Below are positions 7,720 to 17,416 of a stretch of DNA of 64,000 nt, piece after piece. Within the stretch, counting starts at the first letter, position 1. Every line of letters begins with the position of its first letter. The notes below the pieces were generated by a model. It saw only the letters and a list, made by a program, of their open reading frames with translations. It did not search any database and was not told where the DNA came from. Both the position numbers and the translations under genes were made by a program. Origin of the DNA: Thalassobium sp. R2A62 (lineage in GTDB: Bacteria; Pseudomonadota; Alphaproteobacteria; Rhodobacterales; Rhodobacteraceae); the NCBI RefSeq assembly GCF_000161835.1, contig NZ_GG697169.2, positions 3,203,829-3,267,828 of the forward strand, in the 5' to 3' direction.

Positions 7720-7923
7720 TTGAGTGACCCCAACGCCAGCCGCTTTATCCAAGACGTGATGCGCGCCGAAATCGACCGTGTTGGTGGCGTTTGTGTGATT
7801 TATACGCGCGCGGGCCATGACTATGTGCTGGTCTCTGTCAGTACCGATGGCAGAGCCCTGCCAGATGGCCCGAGCCGCACCACGTTCTTTGCAGCCCCTA
7901 AGGCGCTGCGCTCAGCGAATTAA
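7720..7923 (+). CDS. Short hypothetical protein, possibly a fragment
   Basis: A 67-residue frame from a TTG at 7720 (SDPNASRFIQDVMRAEIDRV, then VSTDGRALPDGPSR). The frame is open upstream without a better start, and no ribosome site is visible. The sequence is more protein-like than a chance frame but matches no family I know. It may be the remaining end of a longer gene, since debris lies on the other strand immediately to the left. Confidence 0.3.
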   Translation: MSDPNASRFIQDVMRAEIDRVGGVCVIYTRAGHDYVLVSVSTDGRALPDGPSRTTFFAAPKALRSAN

Positions 7924-7928
7924 AAGGA

Positions 7929-7958
7929 GGCGGGCAGGGGGACGTGTCCCCCTCGCCG
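7929..7958 (-). terminator. GC-rich hairpin after prpE
   Basis: GGGGGAC (7937-7943) pairs perfectly with GTCCCCC (7946-7952) around a two-base loop, and outer GGCG/CGCC bases can extend the stem. It lies 23-46 bases beyond the prpE stop on the minus strand. There is no clear T run, so termination is inferred from position and stability. Confidence 0.5.
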
Positions 7959-7974
7959 CTGGTGCCCCTAGAGT

Positions 7975-9867
7975 TTAGCCGCCGGCGTATCCAAGCGTTT
8001 TGAGCGACACTTTGATCTCGTCTAGAATTGCGGGATCGTCGATGGTCGCTGGCATCTTGTAGTCTTTGCCATCCGCGATGCTGACCATTGTTCCGCGCAG
8101 GATTTTGCCCGAGCGGGTCTTGGGCAGACGATCAATCACAACGGCGAGTTTGAACGCGGCCACAGGGCCAATTGTGTCGCGGACACGTTGCACACATTCT
8201 TTGACGATATCAGTCGCTTCACGGTCAGTCCCTGCGTTCAGGCACAGGAACCCAAGTGGCAATTGCCCTTTGAGTTCGTCGGAAACACCGATGACTGCGC
8301 ATTCTGCCACGTCTGGATGACCAGCGAGGACTTCTTCCATGCCGCCCGTCGACAGGCGGTGGCCTGCCACGTTGATGACGTCATCGGTACGCGCCATGAT
8401 GTAGAGATACCCGTCGTCGTCTTTGTACCCAGCATCGCCTGTTTCGTAATATCCGGGAAACGTGTTGAGATAACTCTTCTTGAAACGTTCTTCGGCGTTC
8501 CACAGGGTTGGCAATGTCCCAGGAGGCAGAGGCAGTTTGATTGCAATCGCACCAAGCTCGCCATCGGCGACAGGGTGCCCTTCATCGCCTAGGATTTGCA
8601 CGTCATACCCGGGCATCGGCACGGTGGGCGAGCCTAGTTTGATCGGCAAAAGCTCGATGCCGACAGGGTTGCCCGCAATGGTGTAGCCCGTTTCCGTCTG
8701 CCACCAGTGATCGATGATCGGCTTCTTAAGATGATGCTGCATCCATTCGATGGTGTCGGGATCGGCCCGTTCACCCGCAAGGTAAATATTCTCGAGCGCG
8801 CTTAGGTCGTAGTCTTTGATCAACTCGCCCTTGGGGTCGACGCGTTTCACAGCACGAAAGGCTGTCGGCGCTGTAAAGAAACAGCGGACCTTGTGTTCTT
8901 CGCACACACGCCAGAACGTGCCAGCGTCAGGGGTGCCCACGGGTTTGCCCTCGAACACAATCGTTGTGTTTCCCGCGATCAACGGGGCGTAGCAAATATA
9001 GCTGTGGCCCACGACCCAACCCACGTCAGAGGCGGCCCAAAATACGTCGCCAGGATCGACGTTGTAGATGTTCTTCATCGTCCAGTTCAGCGCCACAAGG
9101 TGACCTGCTGTTGGGCGAATAACGCCCTTGGGTTGGCCCGTCGTGCCTGACGTATAGAGGATATAGGCAGGGTGATTGCCCTCGACAGGCACACAGTCCG
9201 CCGAGGGCGCTGCTTGGGTGATTTCCTGCCAATCAAAATCGCGGCCTTCGATCAAATCGCAGGGCTGTTGGTCGCGTTGCAGCACAACGGTAAAGTCGGG
9301 CTTGTGCGTGGATAGTTCGATCGCGCCGTCCAGCAGTGGTTTGTAGGCGACGATGCGTCCCGGCTCGATCCCGCAGGACCCCGCGATGATCGCCTTGGGT
9401 GTGGCGTCGTCGATACGCACGGCCAATTCATTGGCCGCAAAACCACCAAACACAACCGAATGGATTGCACCTAGGCGCGCACAGGCCAGCATGGCCGTCA
9501 GGGCCTCGGGCACCATTGGCATATAGATGATGACACGGTCGCCTTTGGTGATGCCTTTGTCGCGCAGCGCACCCGCCAGAGCAGCCACATCATCACGTAG
9601 CTCGGCATAAGTGATATCGCGTTTAGTGTCGGTGACGGGGCTGTCGTAAATGATCGCTGTGCGGTCACCGTGACCTGCAACGACATGGCGGTCTACTGCG
9701 TTGTAGCAGGTGTTGACCCGCGCATCGGTAAACCATTCATAAAGTGGCGCGTTGTCGGAATTCAGCGCACGGCTGGGGGGCGTGTCCCAATCGATAGCCT
9801 GTGCGTGCTGCATCCAGAATGCTTCTGGATCGGATTGCCAGCTGGCGTAGACATCTGCGTAGGTCAT
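7975..9867 (-). CDS. prpE: Propionyl-CoA synthetase
   Basis: This ligase activates propionate (and less well acetate) to the CoA thioester through an acyl-adenylate in the cytoplasm. The 630-residue length and the opening YADVYASWQSDPEAFW are typical of PrpE, as against acetyl-CoA synthetases of about 650 residues with a different N terminus. The ANL motifs are clear: the P-loop SGTTGQPKGV near residue 240, WWQTETGY, the YYETGDAGYKDDDGY hinge region, and the catalytic lysine in PKTRSGKILRG near residue 588. It lies downstream of maeB on the same strand; repeats in the gap between them look like regulator sites. Confidence 0.93.
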   Translation of the reverse strand: MTYADVYASWQSDPEAFWMQHAQAIDWDTPPSRALNSDNAPLYEWFTDARVNTCYNAVDRHVVAGHGDRTAIIYDSPVTDTKRDITYAELRDDVAALAGALRDKGITKGDRVIIYMPMVPEALTAMLACARLGAIHSVVFGGFAANELAVRIDDATPKAIIAGSCGIEPGRIVAYKPLLDGAIELSTHKPDFTVVLQRDQQPCDLIEGRDFDWQEITQAAPSADCVPVEGNHPAYILYTSGTTGQPKGVIRPTAGHLVALNWTMKNIYNVDPGDVFWAASDVGWVVGHSYICYAPLIAGNTTIVFEGKPVGTPDAGTFWRVCEEHKVRCFFTAPTAFRAVKRVDPKGELIKDYDLSALENIYLAGERADPDTIEWMQHHLKKPIIDHWWQTETGYTIAGNPVGIELLPIKLGSPTVPMPGYDVQILGDEGHPVADGELGAIAIKLPLPPGTLPTLWNAEERFKKSYLNTFPGYYETGDAGYKDDDGYLYIMARTDDVINVAGHRLSTGGMEEVLAGHPDVAECAVIGVSDELKGQLPLGFLCLNAGTDREATDIVKECVQRVRDTIGPVAAFKLAVVIDRLPKTRSGKILRGTMVSIADGKDYKMPATIDDPAILDEIKVSLKTLGYAGG

Positions 9868-9936
9868 GATGGTCTCTCCCCCTCGTCATGCCCCTTTGTG
9901 TTAAGTGGGCAGAGACGTAGGGGCAAGACGTGCGGC

Positions 9937-9981
9937 TTGCATAATTTGCAGAACTTGCAGGCAGTGATTGCAAAGTTTGCG
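9937..9981 (-). promoter_or_regulatory. 9-bp-phased TTGCA repeats upstream of prpE
   Basis: TTGCA occurs at 9937, 9946, 9955 and 9968 and TTGCG at 9977, with 9-base phasing inside each cluster. On the prpE strand the right half reads TTCGCAAACTTTGCAAT. This resembles the TTTGCAAA-type sites bound by RamB and the related short-chain fatty acyl regulators (ScfR) that control acetate and propionate genes. The position, 70-114 bases before the prpE start, fits a regulator site. The identity of the regulator is inferred. Confidence 0.55.
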
Positions 9982-9992
9982 AAGTTTTGGGC

Positions 9993-12293
9993 CTAGCCGT
10001 AGGTCGCCACAGGGGTGCCCGCGAGGGCCGCCATGTTGAGCAAACCACGTGCAGTAATCGACGGTGTGACGATATGGGCGCGGTTGCCCATACCCATCAA
10101 GATTGGGCCGACTTCGAGGCCGCCGGCCTTCATCTTGAGAATGTTGCGAACACCCGACGCGGCATCGGAATTTGCAAAGACCAATACGTTTGCTTCGCCC
10201 TGCATTCGGTTTTCGGGAAAGATCCGGCTGCGTAGGCTCGCATCCAGTGCGGCATCGGTGTGCATCTCGCCTTCGTAGCAAAAGTCGTGATTCCCAGCGT
10301 CGAGAATATCAATTGCCGCACGCATCCGGATGCCTGTGTCGCAATCGAGATTGCCAAACTGCGAATGGGAACACAGCGCGATGTTCGGCTTCACGCCAAA
10401 GCGGCGGACATGGCGCGCGGCTGCGATCACCGTCTCGGCGATCTGTTCTGGCGTTGGTTCTGCGTGGATATGGGTGTCGGTCACGAACAACGGGCCGTCC
10501 TCTAGGATCATCAACGACAACGCGCTCACAGGGTGCAGCCCGTCGCCTTTTTCCCCCAGAATTTCGGTGAGGTATTTGAGGTGCCACAGGTATTGCCCAA
10601 AGGTACCACAGATCAGGCTGTCGGCGTCGCCACGATCAACCATCACCGCGCCAATGGCGGTAGTGTTGGTGCGCATGATCGCCTTGGCTAAATCAGGCGT
10701 GACGCCGCTCCGCGCCATTTTGGTGTGATAGTGCTGCCAGTAGTCGCGGTAGCGCGGATCATTCTCAGGGTTCACGATCTCAAAATCTGTGCCAGGATGT
10801 ACGGACAGGCCAGCGCGTTCGGCACGCGCCTCGATAACCTCGGGGCGGCCAATCAGAATGGGTTGGTCGGTTGTGTCCTCTAGCATCGCTTGGGCCGCGC
10901 GCAGCACGCGTTCGTCTTCGCCCTCGGCAAATACGATGCGGCGTTTGGCGGTTGCTGCGGCCTCGAACACGGGGCGCATGATCAGCGCAGATTTGAAAAC
11001 AGATGCATCGAGATGAGCCTTGTAGGCATCAAAGTCGGAGATGGGCGCTGTCGCCACGCCCGAGTCCATCGCGGCGCGGGCAACGGCCGTGGCCACAACC
11101 CCCATGAGGCGTGGATCGAACGGCTTGGGGATCAAATAGTCAGGGCCAAAGGTCAGCTCTTCGCCTTTATATGCTGCGGCAGCCTCGGCGCTGGTGGTGG
11201 CGCGGGCCATGGCGGCGATGCCCTCGATACAGGCGATCTTCATCTCGTCGTTGATATCGGTTGCACCAACGTCGAGCGCTCCGCGAAAGATAAAGGGAAA
11301 GCACAGCACGTTGTTGACTTGGTTTGGGAAATCCGACCGGCCCGTCGCGATGATGGCCTCTGGTGCGACGGCACGGGCGGCATCTGGCATGATCTCGGGG
11401 TTTGGGTTCGCAAGAGCCAGGATGATTGGGCGATCAACCATCTTTTCAACCATCTCGGGCTTAAGAATGTTAGGGCCCGAGAGGCCCAAGAACAGATCGG
11501 CCCCTTCGATGACTTGACCCAGATCGCGCAGATCGCTGTCTTGGGCGTATTCCAGCTTTTGTGGCGTGACCTCTTCTGTCCGGCCTTCAAAAACCAAACC
11601 TTTGTGATCGACCAGCCAGACGTTTTCCCGCTTTACGCCGAGTTTGAGCAGCATATTCAGGCAGGCGATCCCTGCGGCGCCACCGCCGGTGCTGACCACC
11701 TTGATGTCCGCGAAATCTTTGCCGACGATTTTCAGAGCGTTGACCGCTGCGGCCCCAACAACAATTGCTGTACCGTGCTGGTCGTCGTGAAAGACGGGGA
11801 TGTTCATCCGCTTGCGGCACTCTTCCTCCACGATGAATGCCTCGGGCGCCTTGATGTCTTCTAGGTTTACTGCACCAAACGTGGGTTCGAGGGCGCAGAC
11901 AATATCGGCCAGCTTGTAGGGGTCGGGTTCGTTGATCTCGATGTCAAAGCAATCGATGTCAGCGAATTTCTTGAACAGAACGGCCTTGCCTTCCATCACC
12001 GGCTTGGACGCGAGCGCGCCGATGTTACCCAATCCCAAAACGGCCGTTCCGTTTGTGATAACCGCAACCAAATTGCCCCGAGCCGTGTAGTCACGTGCTG
12101 TTGCTGGGTTGTCCCTGATTTCGATGCTAGCCTCTGCGACCCCCGGCGAATACGCCCGAGCGAGGTCACGACCATTCGCCATCGGTTTGGTTGGGCGGAT
12201 TTCCAATTTACCGGGTTTCGGATCGCGGTGATAGGCGAGCGCGGCCTGTCTAAGAGCTTCGGCAGCGGTATTTTCTTTTGGCGTGTCTGACAT
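9993..12293 (-). CDS. maeB: NADP-type malic enzyme with phosphotransacetylase-like domain
   Basis: MaeB-type malic enzyme decarboxylates malate to pyruvate with reduction of NADP. The 766-residue chain has an N-terminal malic/NAD-binding part (residues 1 to about 430: [44 protein letters not shown]) and a C-terminal phosphate acetyl/butyryl-transferase-like domain (from about 440: [17 protein letters not shown]). In MaeB proteins this second domain is regulatory and senses acetyl-CoA. I chose the ATG at 12293 (MSDTPKEN); a GTG at 12305 is also possible and neither has a strong ribosome site. Next to prpE it could help draw C4 acids made from propionate into pyruvate. Confidence 0.94.
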   Translation of the reverse strand: MSDTPKENTAAEALRQAALAYHRDPKPGKLEIRPTKPMANGRDLARAYSPGVAEASIEIRDNPATARDYTARGNLVAVITNGTAVLGLGNIGALASKPVMEGKAVLFKKFADIDCFDIEINEPDPYKLADIVCALEPTFGAVNLEDIKAPEAFIVEEECRKRMNIPVFHDDQHGTAIVVGAAAVNALKIVGKDFADIKVVSTGGGAAGIACLNMLLKLGVKRENVWLVDHKGLVFEGRTEEVTPQKLEYAQDSDLRDLGQVIEGADLFLGLSGPNILKPEMVEKMVDRPIILALANPNPEIMPDAARAVAPEAIIATGRSDFPNQVNNVLCFPFIFRGALDVGATDINDEMKIACIEGIAAMARATTSAEAAAAYKGEELTFGPDYLIPKPFDPRLMGVVATAVARAAMDSGVATAPISDFDAYKAHLDASVFKSALIMRPVFEAAATAKRRIVFAEGEDERVLRAAQAMLEDTTDQPILIGRPEVIEARAERAGLSVHPGTDFEIVNPENDPRYRDYWQHYHTKMARSGVTPDLAKAIMRTNTTAIGAVMVDRGDADSLICGTFGQYLWHLKYLTEILGEKGDGLHPVSALSLMILEDGPLFVTDTHIHAEPTPEQIAETVIAAARHVRRFGVKPNIALCSHSQFGNLDCDTGIRMRAAIDILDAGNHDFCYEGEMHTDAALDASLRSRIFPENRMQGEANVLVFANSDAASGVRNILKMKAGGLEVGPILMGMGNRAHIVTPSITARGLLNMAALAGTPVATYG

Positions 12294-12418
12294 CTGGAAG
12301 CTCACTTTGAAAAGTAGTTTAACGTTGAACTATATTATTTTGGGCTGGTGTGCCACCGGAAATTACGCGCTGAGAACATGGGTTGCAAATCACGGTTTGA
12401 CGGGACAGGCTTTGACCC

Positions 12419-13519
12419 ATGTCCGACGCAAATGAATCCACCCGCACCAGTGCCCAAGCTCTGCTTTCAACATCTGATCTGAGAGCCGATATTTCGTATT
12501 TTACCAAAGTCTTGGGGATGCGGATGGATATGATCTATCCGGCAGACGACCCATTGGTTGCTGTCTTTTCCGGGCATGGCTTGGCTGTGCGACTGGACCA
12601 ATCTCTCGACCTGCCAGCAGGCGAGATTATTTTGCAAACCGATGATGCCAAGCAATTTTCTGGTGCAGGAGACGCAAGCCCCGGTGGAACCCGAGTGCAA
12701 ATCTTGCCGCTGTCGCCACCGCTTGAGCAGCCACAGACCCAACATGCGTTTGTCGTGCGGCGTCTCGCGGATCAGGCGCCTTGGGTCATTGGTCGGGCAG
12801 GGATGCAATACCGCGATTTAATCCCCGACCGATTGGGCGGCTCGATCATCGCAAGCCACATTCGGATCCCCGATGGCGGCCCTGTGCCGGACATGGTGCA
12901 CTATCATACTGTCGGGTTTCAGTTGATTTTCTGTTATCGCGGCTGGGTCGATTTGGTCTACGAGGACCAAGGCGCGCCCTTTCGGCTGCATGCTGGATGC
13001 TGCGTGATCCAGCCTCCGGAAATCCGTCATCGGGTCCTCTTTGCCAGTGACAATATCGAAGTGATCGAAATTGGTGTGCCGGCCGAGCATGTCACCACCA
13101 TTGATCACGAGATGGGGCTGCCAAACGAAACCTATGATCCGGATCGTGCGTTTCAGGGCCAGAAATTTGTCCATCACAAAGTGGAAGAGGCCGTTTGGGC
13201 GCCGTTCCGTCTGACTGGATTTGATGCGCGCGACACAACGATCGCGGAACACACTCAGAACGATGCTGGCGTGCAAGTCGTGCGCGCAGCCCAAGCTGCG
13301 CCGCGCTGGGCCAGCCATGGTGCAGACATTCATTTCACCTTTGTCATGGAAGGCACAATGACCCTCGAGGGAGAGGGGCAGGAGCCGTACAAACTGTGCC
13401 CGGGCGATGCGTTTGTCATTCCGCCCGACATGAAGACACGATATAGCGATGTCTCGAACGACCTCGAACTGCTCGAGGTGTCCTTGCCCGGTGTGTTTGA
13501 CACCCAAGAAATGGATTGA
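12419..13519 (+). CDS. VOC-cupin-cupin three-domain protein
   Basis: The 366-residue protein looks like a fusion. Residues 10-110 resemble a glyoxalase/VOC unit (ALLSTSDLRADISYFTKVLG, the typical strand-helix opening). Residues about 150-225 form one cupin (VHYHTVGFQLIFCYRGWVDL, then PPEIRHRVL), and residues about 285-355 a second (DIHFTFVMEGTMTLEGEG, then DAFVIPPDMKTR). Both cupins are metal-binding folds; the metal and substrate are unknown. The gene stops four bases before cdd and so leads the nucleoside-salvage operon, which suggests a sugar-like or nucleoside-derived ligand. That link is inference from position only. Confidence 0.7.
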   Translation: MSDANESTRTSAQALLSTSDLRADISYFTKVLGMRMDMIYPADDPLVAVFSGHGLAVRLDQSLDLPAGEIILQTDDAKQFSGAGDASPGGTRVQILPLSPPLEQPQTQHAFVVRRLADQAPWVIGRAGMQYRDLIPDRLGGSIIASHIRIPDGGPVPDMVHYHTVGFQLIFCYRGWVDLVYEDQGAPFRLHAGCCVIQPPEIRHRVLFASDNIEVIEIGVPAEHVTTIDHEMGLPNETYDPDRAFQGQKFVHHKVEEAVWAPFRLTGFDARDTTIAEHTQNDAGVQVVRAAQAAPRWASHGADIHFTFVMEGTMTLEGEGQEPYKLCPGDAFVIPPDMKTRYSDVSNDLELLEVSLPGVFDTQEMD

Positions 13520-13523
13520 ATTG

Positions 13524-13916
13524 ATGTCGCTTGTCGATGCTGCCCGCTTGGTGCGTGAAAATGCTTATGCCCCGTATTCAAATTTTCAGGTTGGTGCTGC
13601 GATCCGGTCTGCCTCTGGCGTGGTCTACACTGGCGTGAACGTTGAAAACGCAGCCTATCCCGAAGGCACCTGTGCAGAGGCCGGCGCGATTGCTGCGATG
13701 GTGGCTGCAGGCGAAACCAAATTGGTAGAGGTCGCTGTGATTGCCGGTAGCCCGCTACCTGTCAGCCCATGTGGTGGATGCCGCCAGAAACTGGCCGAGT
13801 TTGGCGCGAGTGATGTGCCTGTCACGATGGCCACGACCGGTGGCACCGTAGAAGAAACCACGCTGGGCGCGTTGTTGCCCGGTGCGTTTAGTAATGATTA
13901 TTTGGGTGAGGGCTAA
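13524..13916 (+). CDS. cdd: Cytidine deaminase
   Basis: Cdd deaminates cytidine and deoxycytidine to uridine and deoxyuridine. The 130-residue length is that of the homotetrameric class. Zinc-site motifs are NVENAAYPEGTCAEAGAI (Cys ligand plus the catalytic Glu) and PCGGC, and the substrate-binding AYAPYSNFQVGAA stretch is near the start. Translation starts at ATG 13524; the frame open further upstream is only a run-through of the cupin gene region. It is the first salvage enzyme of a tightly packed operon with deoA, deoB, add and upp. Confidence 0.95.
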   Translation: MSLVDAARLVRENAYAPYSNFQVGAAIRSASGVVYTGVNVENAAYPEGTCAEAGAIAAMVAAGETKLVEVAVIAGSPLPVSPCGGCRQKLAEFGASDVPVTMATTGGTVEETTLGALLPGAFSNDYLGEG

Positions 13917-13919
13917 GCC

Positions 13920-15227
13920 ATGGATGCACGATCCATACTCTACCGACTGCGTCTCGGAGAAGAGCTGTCTGCTGACGAATTGAACTGGTTTGCTGGTGGT
14001 TTGGCCAGTGGTGCGGTAAGCGACGCGCAGGCCGGTGCCTTTGCAATGGCCGCTGTGTCCAAAGGTCTGGGTCCAATGGGACGTGTGGCGCTGACCCGTG
14101 CGATGCGCGACAGCGGTGATGTATTGGCATGGGATCTGGACGGGCCTGTGTTGGACAAGCATTCAACAGGTGGCGTTGGTGACTGTGTCTCACTGATCCT
14201 AGCCCCCGCTCTGGCGGCCTGTGGCGCCTATGTTCCAATGATTTCTGGCCGTGGTTTGGGGCATACGGGCGGCACGCTCGACAAACTTGAAGCGATCCCT
14301 GGTCTGTCTACCGAAGTCGATGATGCTGGGCTCAGGGCGATCACATCTGACGTCGGTTGCGCGATCGTCAGCGCGTCAAAGCGTATCGCGCCTGCGGACC
14401 GTAGGCTCTATGCGATCCGCGATGTCACTGCGACAGTTGAAAGCATCGATTTGATCACGGCTTCGATCCTGTCCAAGAAACTTGCGGCGGGTCTCCAAGG
14501 ATTGGTCTTGGACGTCAAAGTCGGCTCGGGCGCATTCATGACCGATCTTAAGGCCGCGACAGAGCTCGCCTCGGCCTTGGTCGGGACTTCAAATGGCGCG
14601 GGCTGCCCGACTGCCGCGCTGATCACAGATATGAACCAGCCCGTGGTGCCAGCGATCGGTAACGCCGTGGAAATCCGCGCTGTGATGGAGGTCCTCACAC
14701 GCGGTGCGGGCACATCACGTATCGAAGCATTGGTCGTCGAACTTGGTGGGACATTGCTTGCACAATCTGGTCTGGCCGGCGGCGTGACCCATGGGCGTGA
14801 CATGATCCTCAAATCATTGGTCACTCGCCAAGCCGCCGAACGGTTTGGCCGTATGGTTGCGGCCCTAGGTGGCCCCAAGGATTTCGTCGAGAAATGGCAG
14901 ACCTATCAGCCTGAAGCCCCAGTGATCTTAGAGGTTCATGCTGGGCAAGCTGGCGTCGTTACCGAGATTGATTGTCGAATTTTGGGCGAGATTGTCGTCC
15001 TGTTGGGTGGCGGCCGCCAAGTCGAGGGGGATCAGATCGACCCATCAGTTGGCATTACGCATATCTGTCCTCCGGGAAAACGGGTAATCAAACGCGATCC
15101 GATCGCTACGATCCACGCGACAACAGAAGAGGCCGCCACCGCTGCTGCCGACGTCGTTCGCGCAGCCATCAAGCTCGGCGACGAGGCCCCCAAAGCCGAC
15201 CCGCTTGTGCATAAACGGCTGGCCTGA
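13920..15227 (+). CDS. deoA: Thymidine phosphorylase
   Basis: DeoA splits thymidine and deoxyuridine with phosphate into base and deoxyribose-1-phosphate. The 435 residues match the family. The signature KHSTGGVGD is near residue 80, SGRGLGHTGGTLDKLEAIPG follows, and the C-terminal domain has the ITHICPPGKRV region. The gene starts three bases after the cdd stop, so uracil nucleosides produced by Cdd are direct substrates. Its stop overlaps the deoB start (TGATG). The released deoxyribose-1-phosphate feeds DeoB. Confidence 0.96.
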   Translation: MDARSILYRLRLGEELSADELNWFAGGLASGAVSDAQAGAFAMAAVSKGLGPMGRVALTRAMRDSGDVLAWDLDGPVLDKHSTGGVGDCVSLILAPALAACGAYVPMISGRGLGHTGGTLDKLEAIPGLSTEVDDAGLRAITSDVGCAIVSASKRIAPADRRLYAIRDVTATVESIDLITASILSKKLAAGLQGLVLDVKVGSGAFMTDLKAATELASALVGTSNGAGCPTAALITDMNQPVVPAIGNAVEIRAVMEVLTRGAGTSRIEALVVELGGTLLAQSGLAGGVTHGRDMILKSLVTRQAAERFGRMVAALGGPKDFVEKWQTYQPEAPVILEVHAGQAGVVTEIDCRILGEIVVLLGGGRQVEGDQIDPSVGITHICPPGKRVIKRDPIATIHATTEEAATAAADVVRAAIKLGDEAPKADPLVHKRLA

Positions 15228-16435
15228 TGCCCCGCGCATTTGTCATCGTGATAGATAGCGCGGGCATCGGTGGTGCGCCTGATGCTGACAAGTTTTTCAA
15301 TCTTGATCGTCCGGACACGGGTGCAAATACTGTCGCGCATATTGCGCAACAGTGCACTGCAGGTTTGGCTGACGATGGGCGCCAAGGGCCCTTGGCGGTG
15401 CCAACACTTGATGCGCTGGGCCTCGGGGCTGCGATCACGTTGGCCTCGGGTGATAAAACTGATTTGCGCGCTGTGCCCACAGGGGCATGGGGGGCCGCAA
15501 CAGAGGTCTCGATGGGCAAAGACACGCCCTCGGGACATTGGGAGCTGATGGGCGTGCCGGTTCCTTGGGATTGGGGCGTGTTTCCAGACAAAACCAAAAG
15601 CTTTCCCAGCGATATCGTTGCTGCAATTTGTGAGGCTGCAGGCACCGACGGTATTTTGGGGAATTGCCATGCATCGGGCGAACAGGTGCTCGCTGACCTC
15701 GGGGCTGAGCATCTGAAAACCGGCTGGCCGATCTGCTATACTTCGGTCGACAGTGTTCTACAGATCGCCGCACACGAAGATCATTTTGGCCGCGAGCGGT
15801 TGATTGATTTGTGCCGGGCTGTCGCGCCGATGTTGCACGAACGCAAAGTTGGCAGGGTCATCGCGCGACCGTTCGTAGGCTCGGTCGAGGATGGGTTTAC
15901 CCGCACAATTTACCGTCGAGATTTTGCAATATCTCCGCCCTCCCCAACGCTGTGTGATTGGGTTTCAGAGGCGGGCGGCCGCGTCTATGCCGTTGGAAAG
16001 ATTGGTGATATTTTTTCGACGCGCGGGATCGACGAATGCCGAAAAGGCGCTGATGCCGATCTGATGGGGCATGTGTTTGATTTGGTCGAGACGGCCGAGG
16101 ATCGATCGTTTACCTTTGTTAATCTGGTCGAGTTCGACACTAAATATGGCCACCGACGGAATGTCGCGGGCTATGCAAAACATCTCGAATGGTTCGACAT
16201 CGAACTGGCGCGCCTCTTGCCTCGTCTCAAGGATGATGATCTGCTGATCGTAACCGCAGATCACGGCAACGACCCAACCTGGACCGGCACCGATCACACG
16301 CGTGAGCGGGTACCGGTCTTGGCGCATGGCCTAGGGACGCGAGAAATCGGGCTTGTCGAATTTGTCGATGTCGCGGCCTCGATCGCTTATCATTTGAATA
16401 TCGCCCAATCCGGGCCAGGAAAGAGCTTTTTATGA
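15227..16435 (+). CDS. deoB: Phosphopentomutase
   Basis: DeoB moves phosphate from C1 to C5 of ribose or deoxyribose, sending nucleoside sugar into central metabolism. It belongs to the alkaline-phosphatase-like, Mn-dependent class. The metal-site opening VIDSAGIGGAPDADKF is at the N terminus, and GHWELMG and the C-terminal TADHGNDPTWTGTDHTRERV are both visible. The length of 402 residues is typical. One-base overlap with deoA and an ATGA overlap with add indicate coupled translation. Confidence 0.96.
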   Translation: MPRAFVIVIDSAGIGGAPDADKFFNLDRPDTGANTVAHIAQQCTAGLADDGRQGPLAVPTLDALGLGAAITLASGDKTDLRAVPTGAWGAATEVSMGKDTPSGHWELMGVPVPWDWGVFPDKTKSFPSDIVAAICEAAGTDGILGNCHASGEQVLADLGAEHLKTGWPICYTSVDSVLQIAAHEDHFGRERLIDLCRAVAPMLHERKVGRVIARPFVGSVEDGFTRTIYRRDFAISPPSPTLCDWVSEAGGRVYAVGKIGDIFSTRGIDECRKGADADLMGHVFDLVETAEDRSFTFVNLVEFDTKYGHRRNVAGYAKHLEWFDIELARLLPRLKDDDLLIVTADHGNDPTWTGTDHTRERVPVLAHGLGTREIGLVEFVDVAASIAYHLNIAQSGPGKSFL

Positions 16436-17412
16436 CGTTTCAATCCATCCCCAAGGTTGAATTGCATCTGCATCTAGAAGGTGCGGCAGACCCTGATTTT
16501 GTGCGTCAGATCGCCACTGAAAAAAAGATAGATGTGTCTGGCGTGTTTGATGAAACAGGCAGCTATAAATACAAAGATTTCGCCGAGTTTTTGAGCGTCT
16601 ATGAAGGCGCAACCAAGGCACTAAAGACGCCGGAAGACTACGCACGTCTGACCCGCTCTGTCCTCGAGAATTGTGCTGAGAACGGCGTGATTTATGCCGA
16701 GGCGTTCCTGTCTCCAGACTTTATGGGACAGTGCGACATGGTGGCGTGGCGCGAATATCTGGCTGCCACGATTGAGGCCGCAGGCGCAGCCGAGCGTGAT
16801 CTAGGCATCACCATGCGTGGGATCGTGACATGTGTCCGCCACTTTGGCCCCGATCAGGCGCGTATTTCAGCGAAATGTGCCGCCGAGGTGGCCGGTGATT
16901 GGGTCGTAGGTTTTGGCATGGGCGGGGCAGAGAACGCGCATAGTGCCGTTGATTTTGCCTATGCATTCGACATCGCGCGCGAGGCTGGCCTGCGCCTGAC
17001 ATCGCATGCCGGAGAATGGTGTGGTGCTACCGAGGTCGCTGACACGCTTCGCGATCTGCGCGTTGAACGGATTGGCCACGGCGTGCAATCGATAGACGAT
17101 CCCAAATTGATCGAACAGATCGTCGAGCAAGGTATCGTGCTCGAGGTTTGCCCTGGCTCAAATGTTGCCTTGGGCGTTGTTCCTAATTGGGCGAGCCATC
17201 CGATTGAACGCCTGCGCGCCGCAGGGGTCAAAGTCACCGTGTCTACGGATGACCCGCCATTTTTTCATACGACAATGACCCATGAATTCGAGATGTTGAA
17301 CCGCACATTCGACTGGGGCGACGCAGAATTCTCGCAGGTCAATCACACTGCAATCGACGCGGCCTTTTGTGATGCCGATACCCGCGCAAACATCAAAGCA
17401 AGACTGGATTAA
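16432..17412 (+). CDS. add: Adenosine deaminase
   Basis: This zinc hydrolase converts adenosine or deoxyadenosine to inosine or deoxyinosine. Active-site motifs of the family are present: [11 protein letters not shown] with the HxH zinc ligands near residue 12, TSHAGEW with the third histidine, RIGHGVQSI, and STDDPPFF with the metal-binding aspartates. The length is 326 residues. Some members of this family prefer adenine or other aminopurines, but the nucleoside operon favours adenosine. ATG overlaps the deoB stop. Confidence 0.9.
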   Translation: MTFQSIPKVELHLHLEGAADPDFVRQIATEKKIDVSGVFDETGSYKYKDFAEFLSVYEGATKALKTPEDYARLTRSVLENCAENGVIYAEAFLSPDFMGQCDMVAWREYLAATIEAAGAAERDLGITMRGIVTCVRHFGPDQARISAKCAAEVAGDWVVGFGMGGAENAHSAVDFAYAFDIAREAGLRLTSHAGEWCGATEVADTLRDLRVERIGHGVQSIDDPKLIEQIVEQGIVLEVCPGSNVALGVVPNWASHPIERLRAAGVKVTVSTDDPPFFHTTMTHEFEMLNRTFDWGDAEFSQVNHTAIDAAFCDADTRANIKARLD

Positions 17413-17416
17413 AGCC

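Noticed and set aside
10890-11864. 324-residue plus-strand frame opposite maeB
   Set aside because: It is a shadow of maeB on the antisense strand with no ribosome site or recognisable domain.
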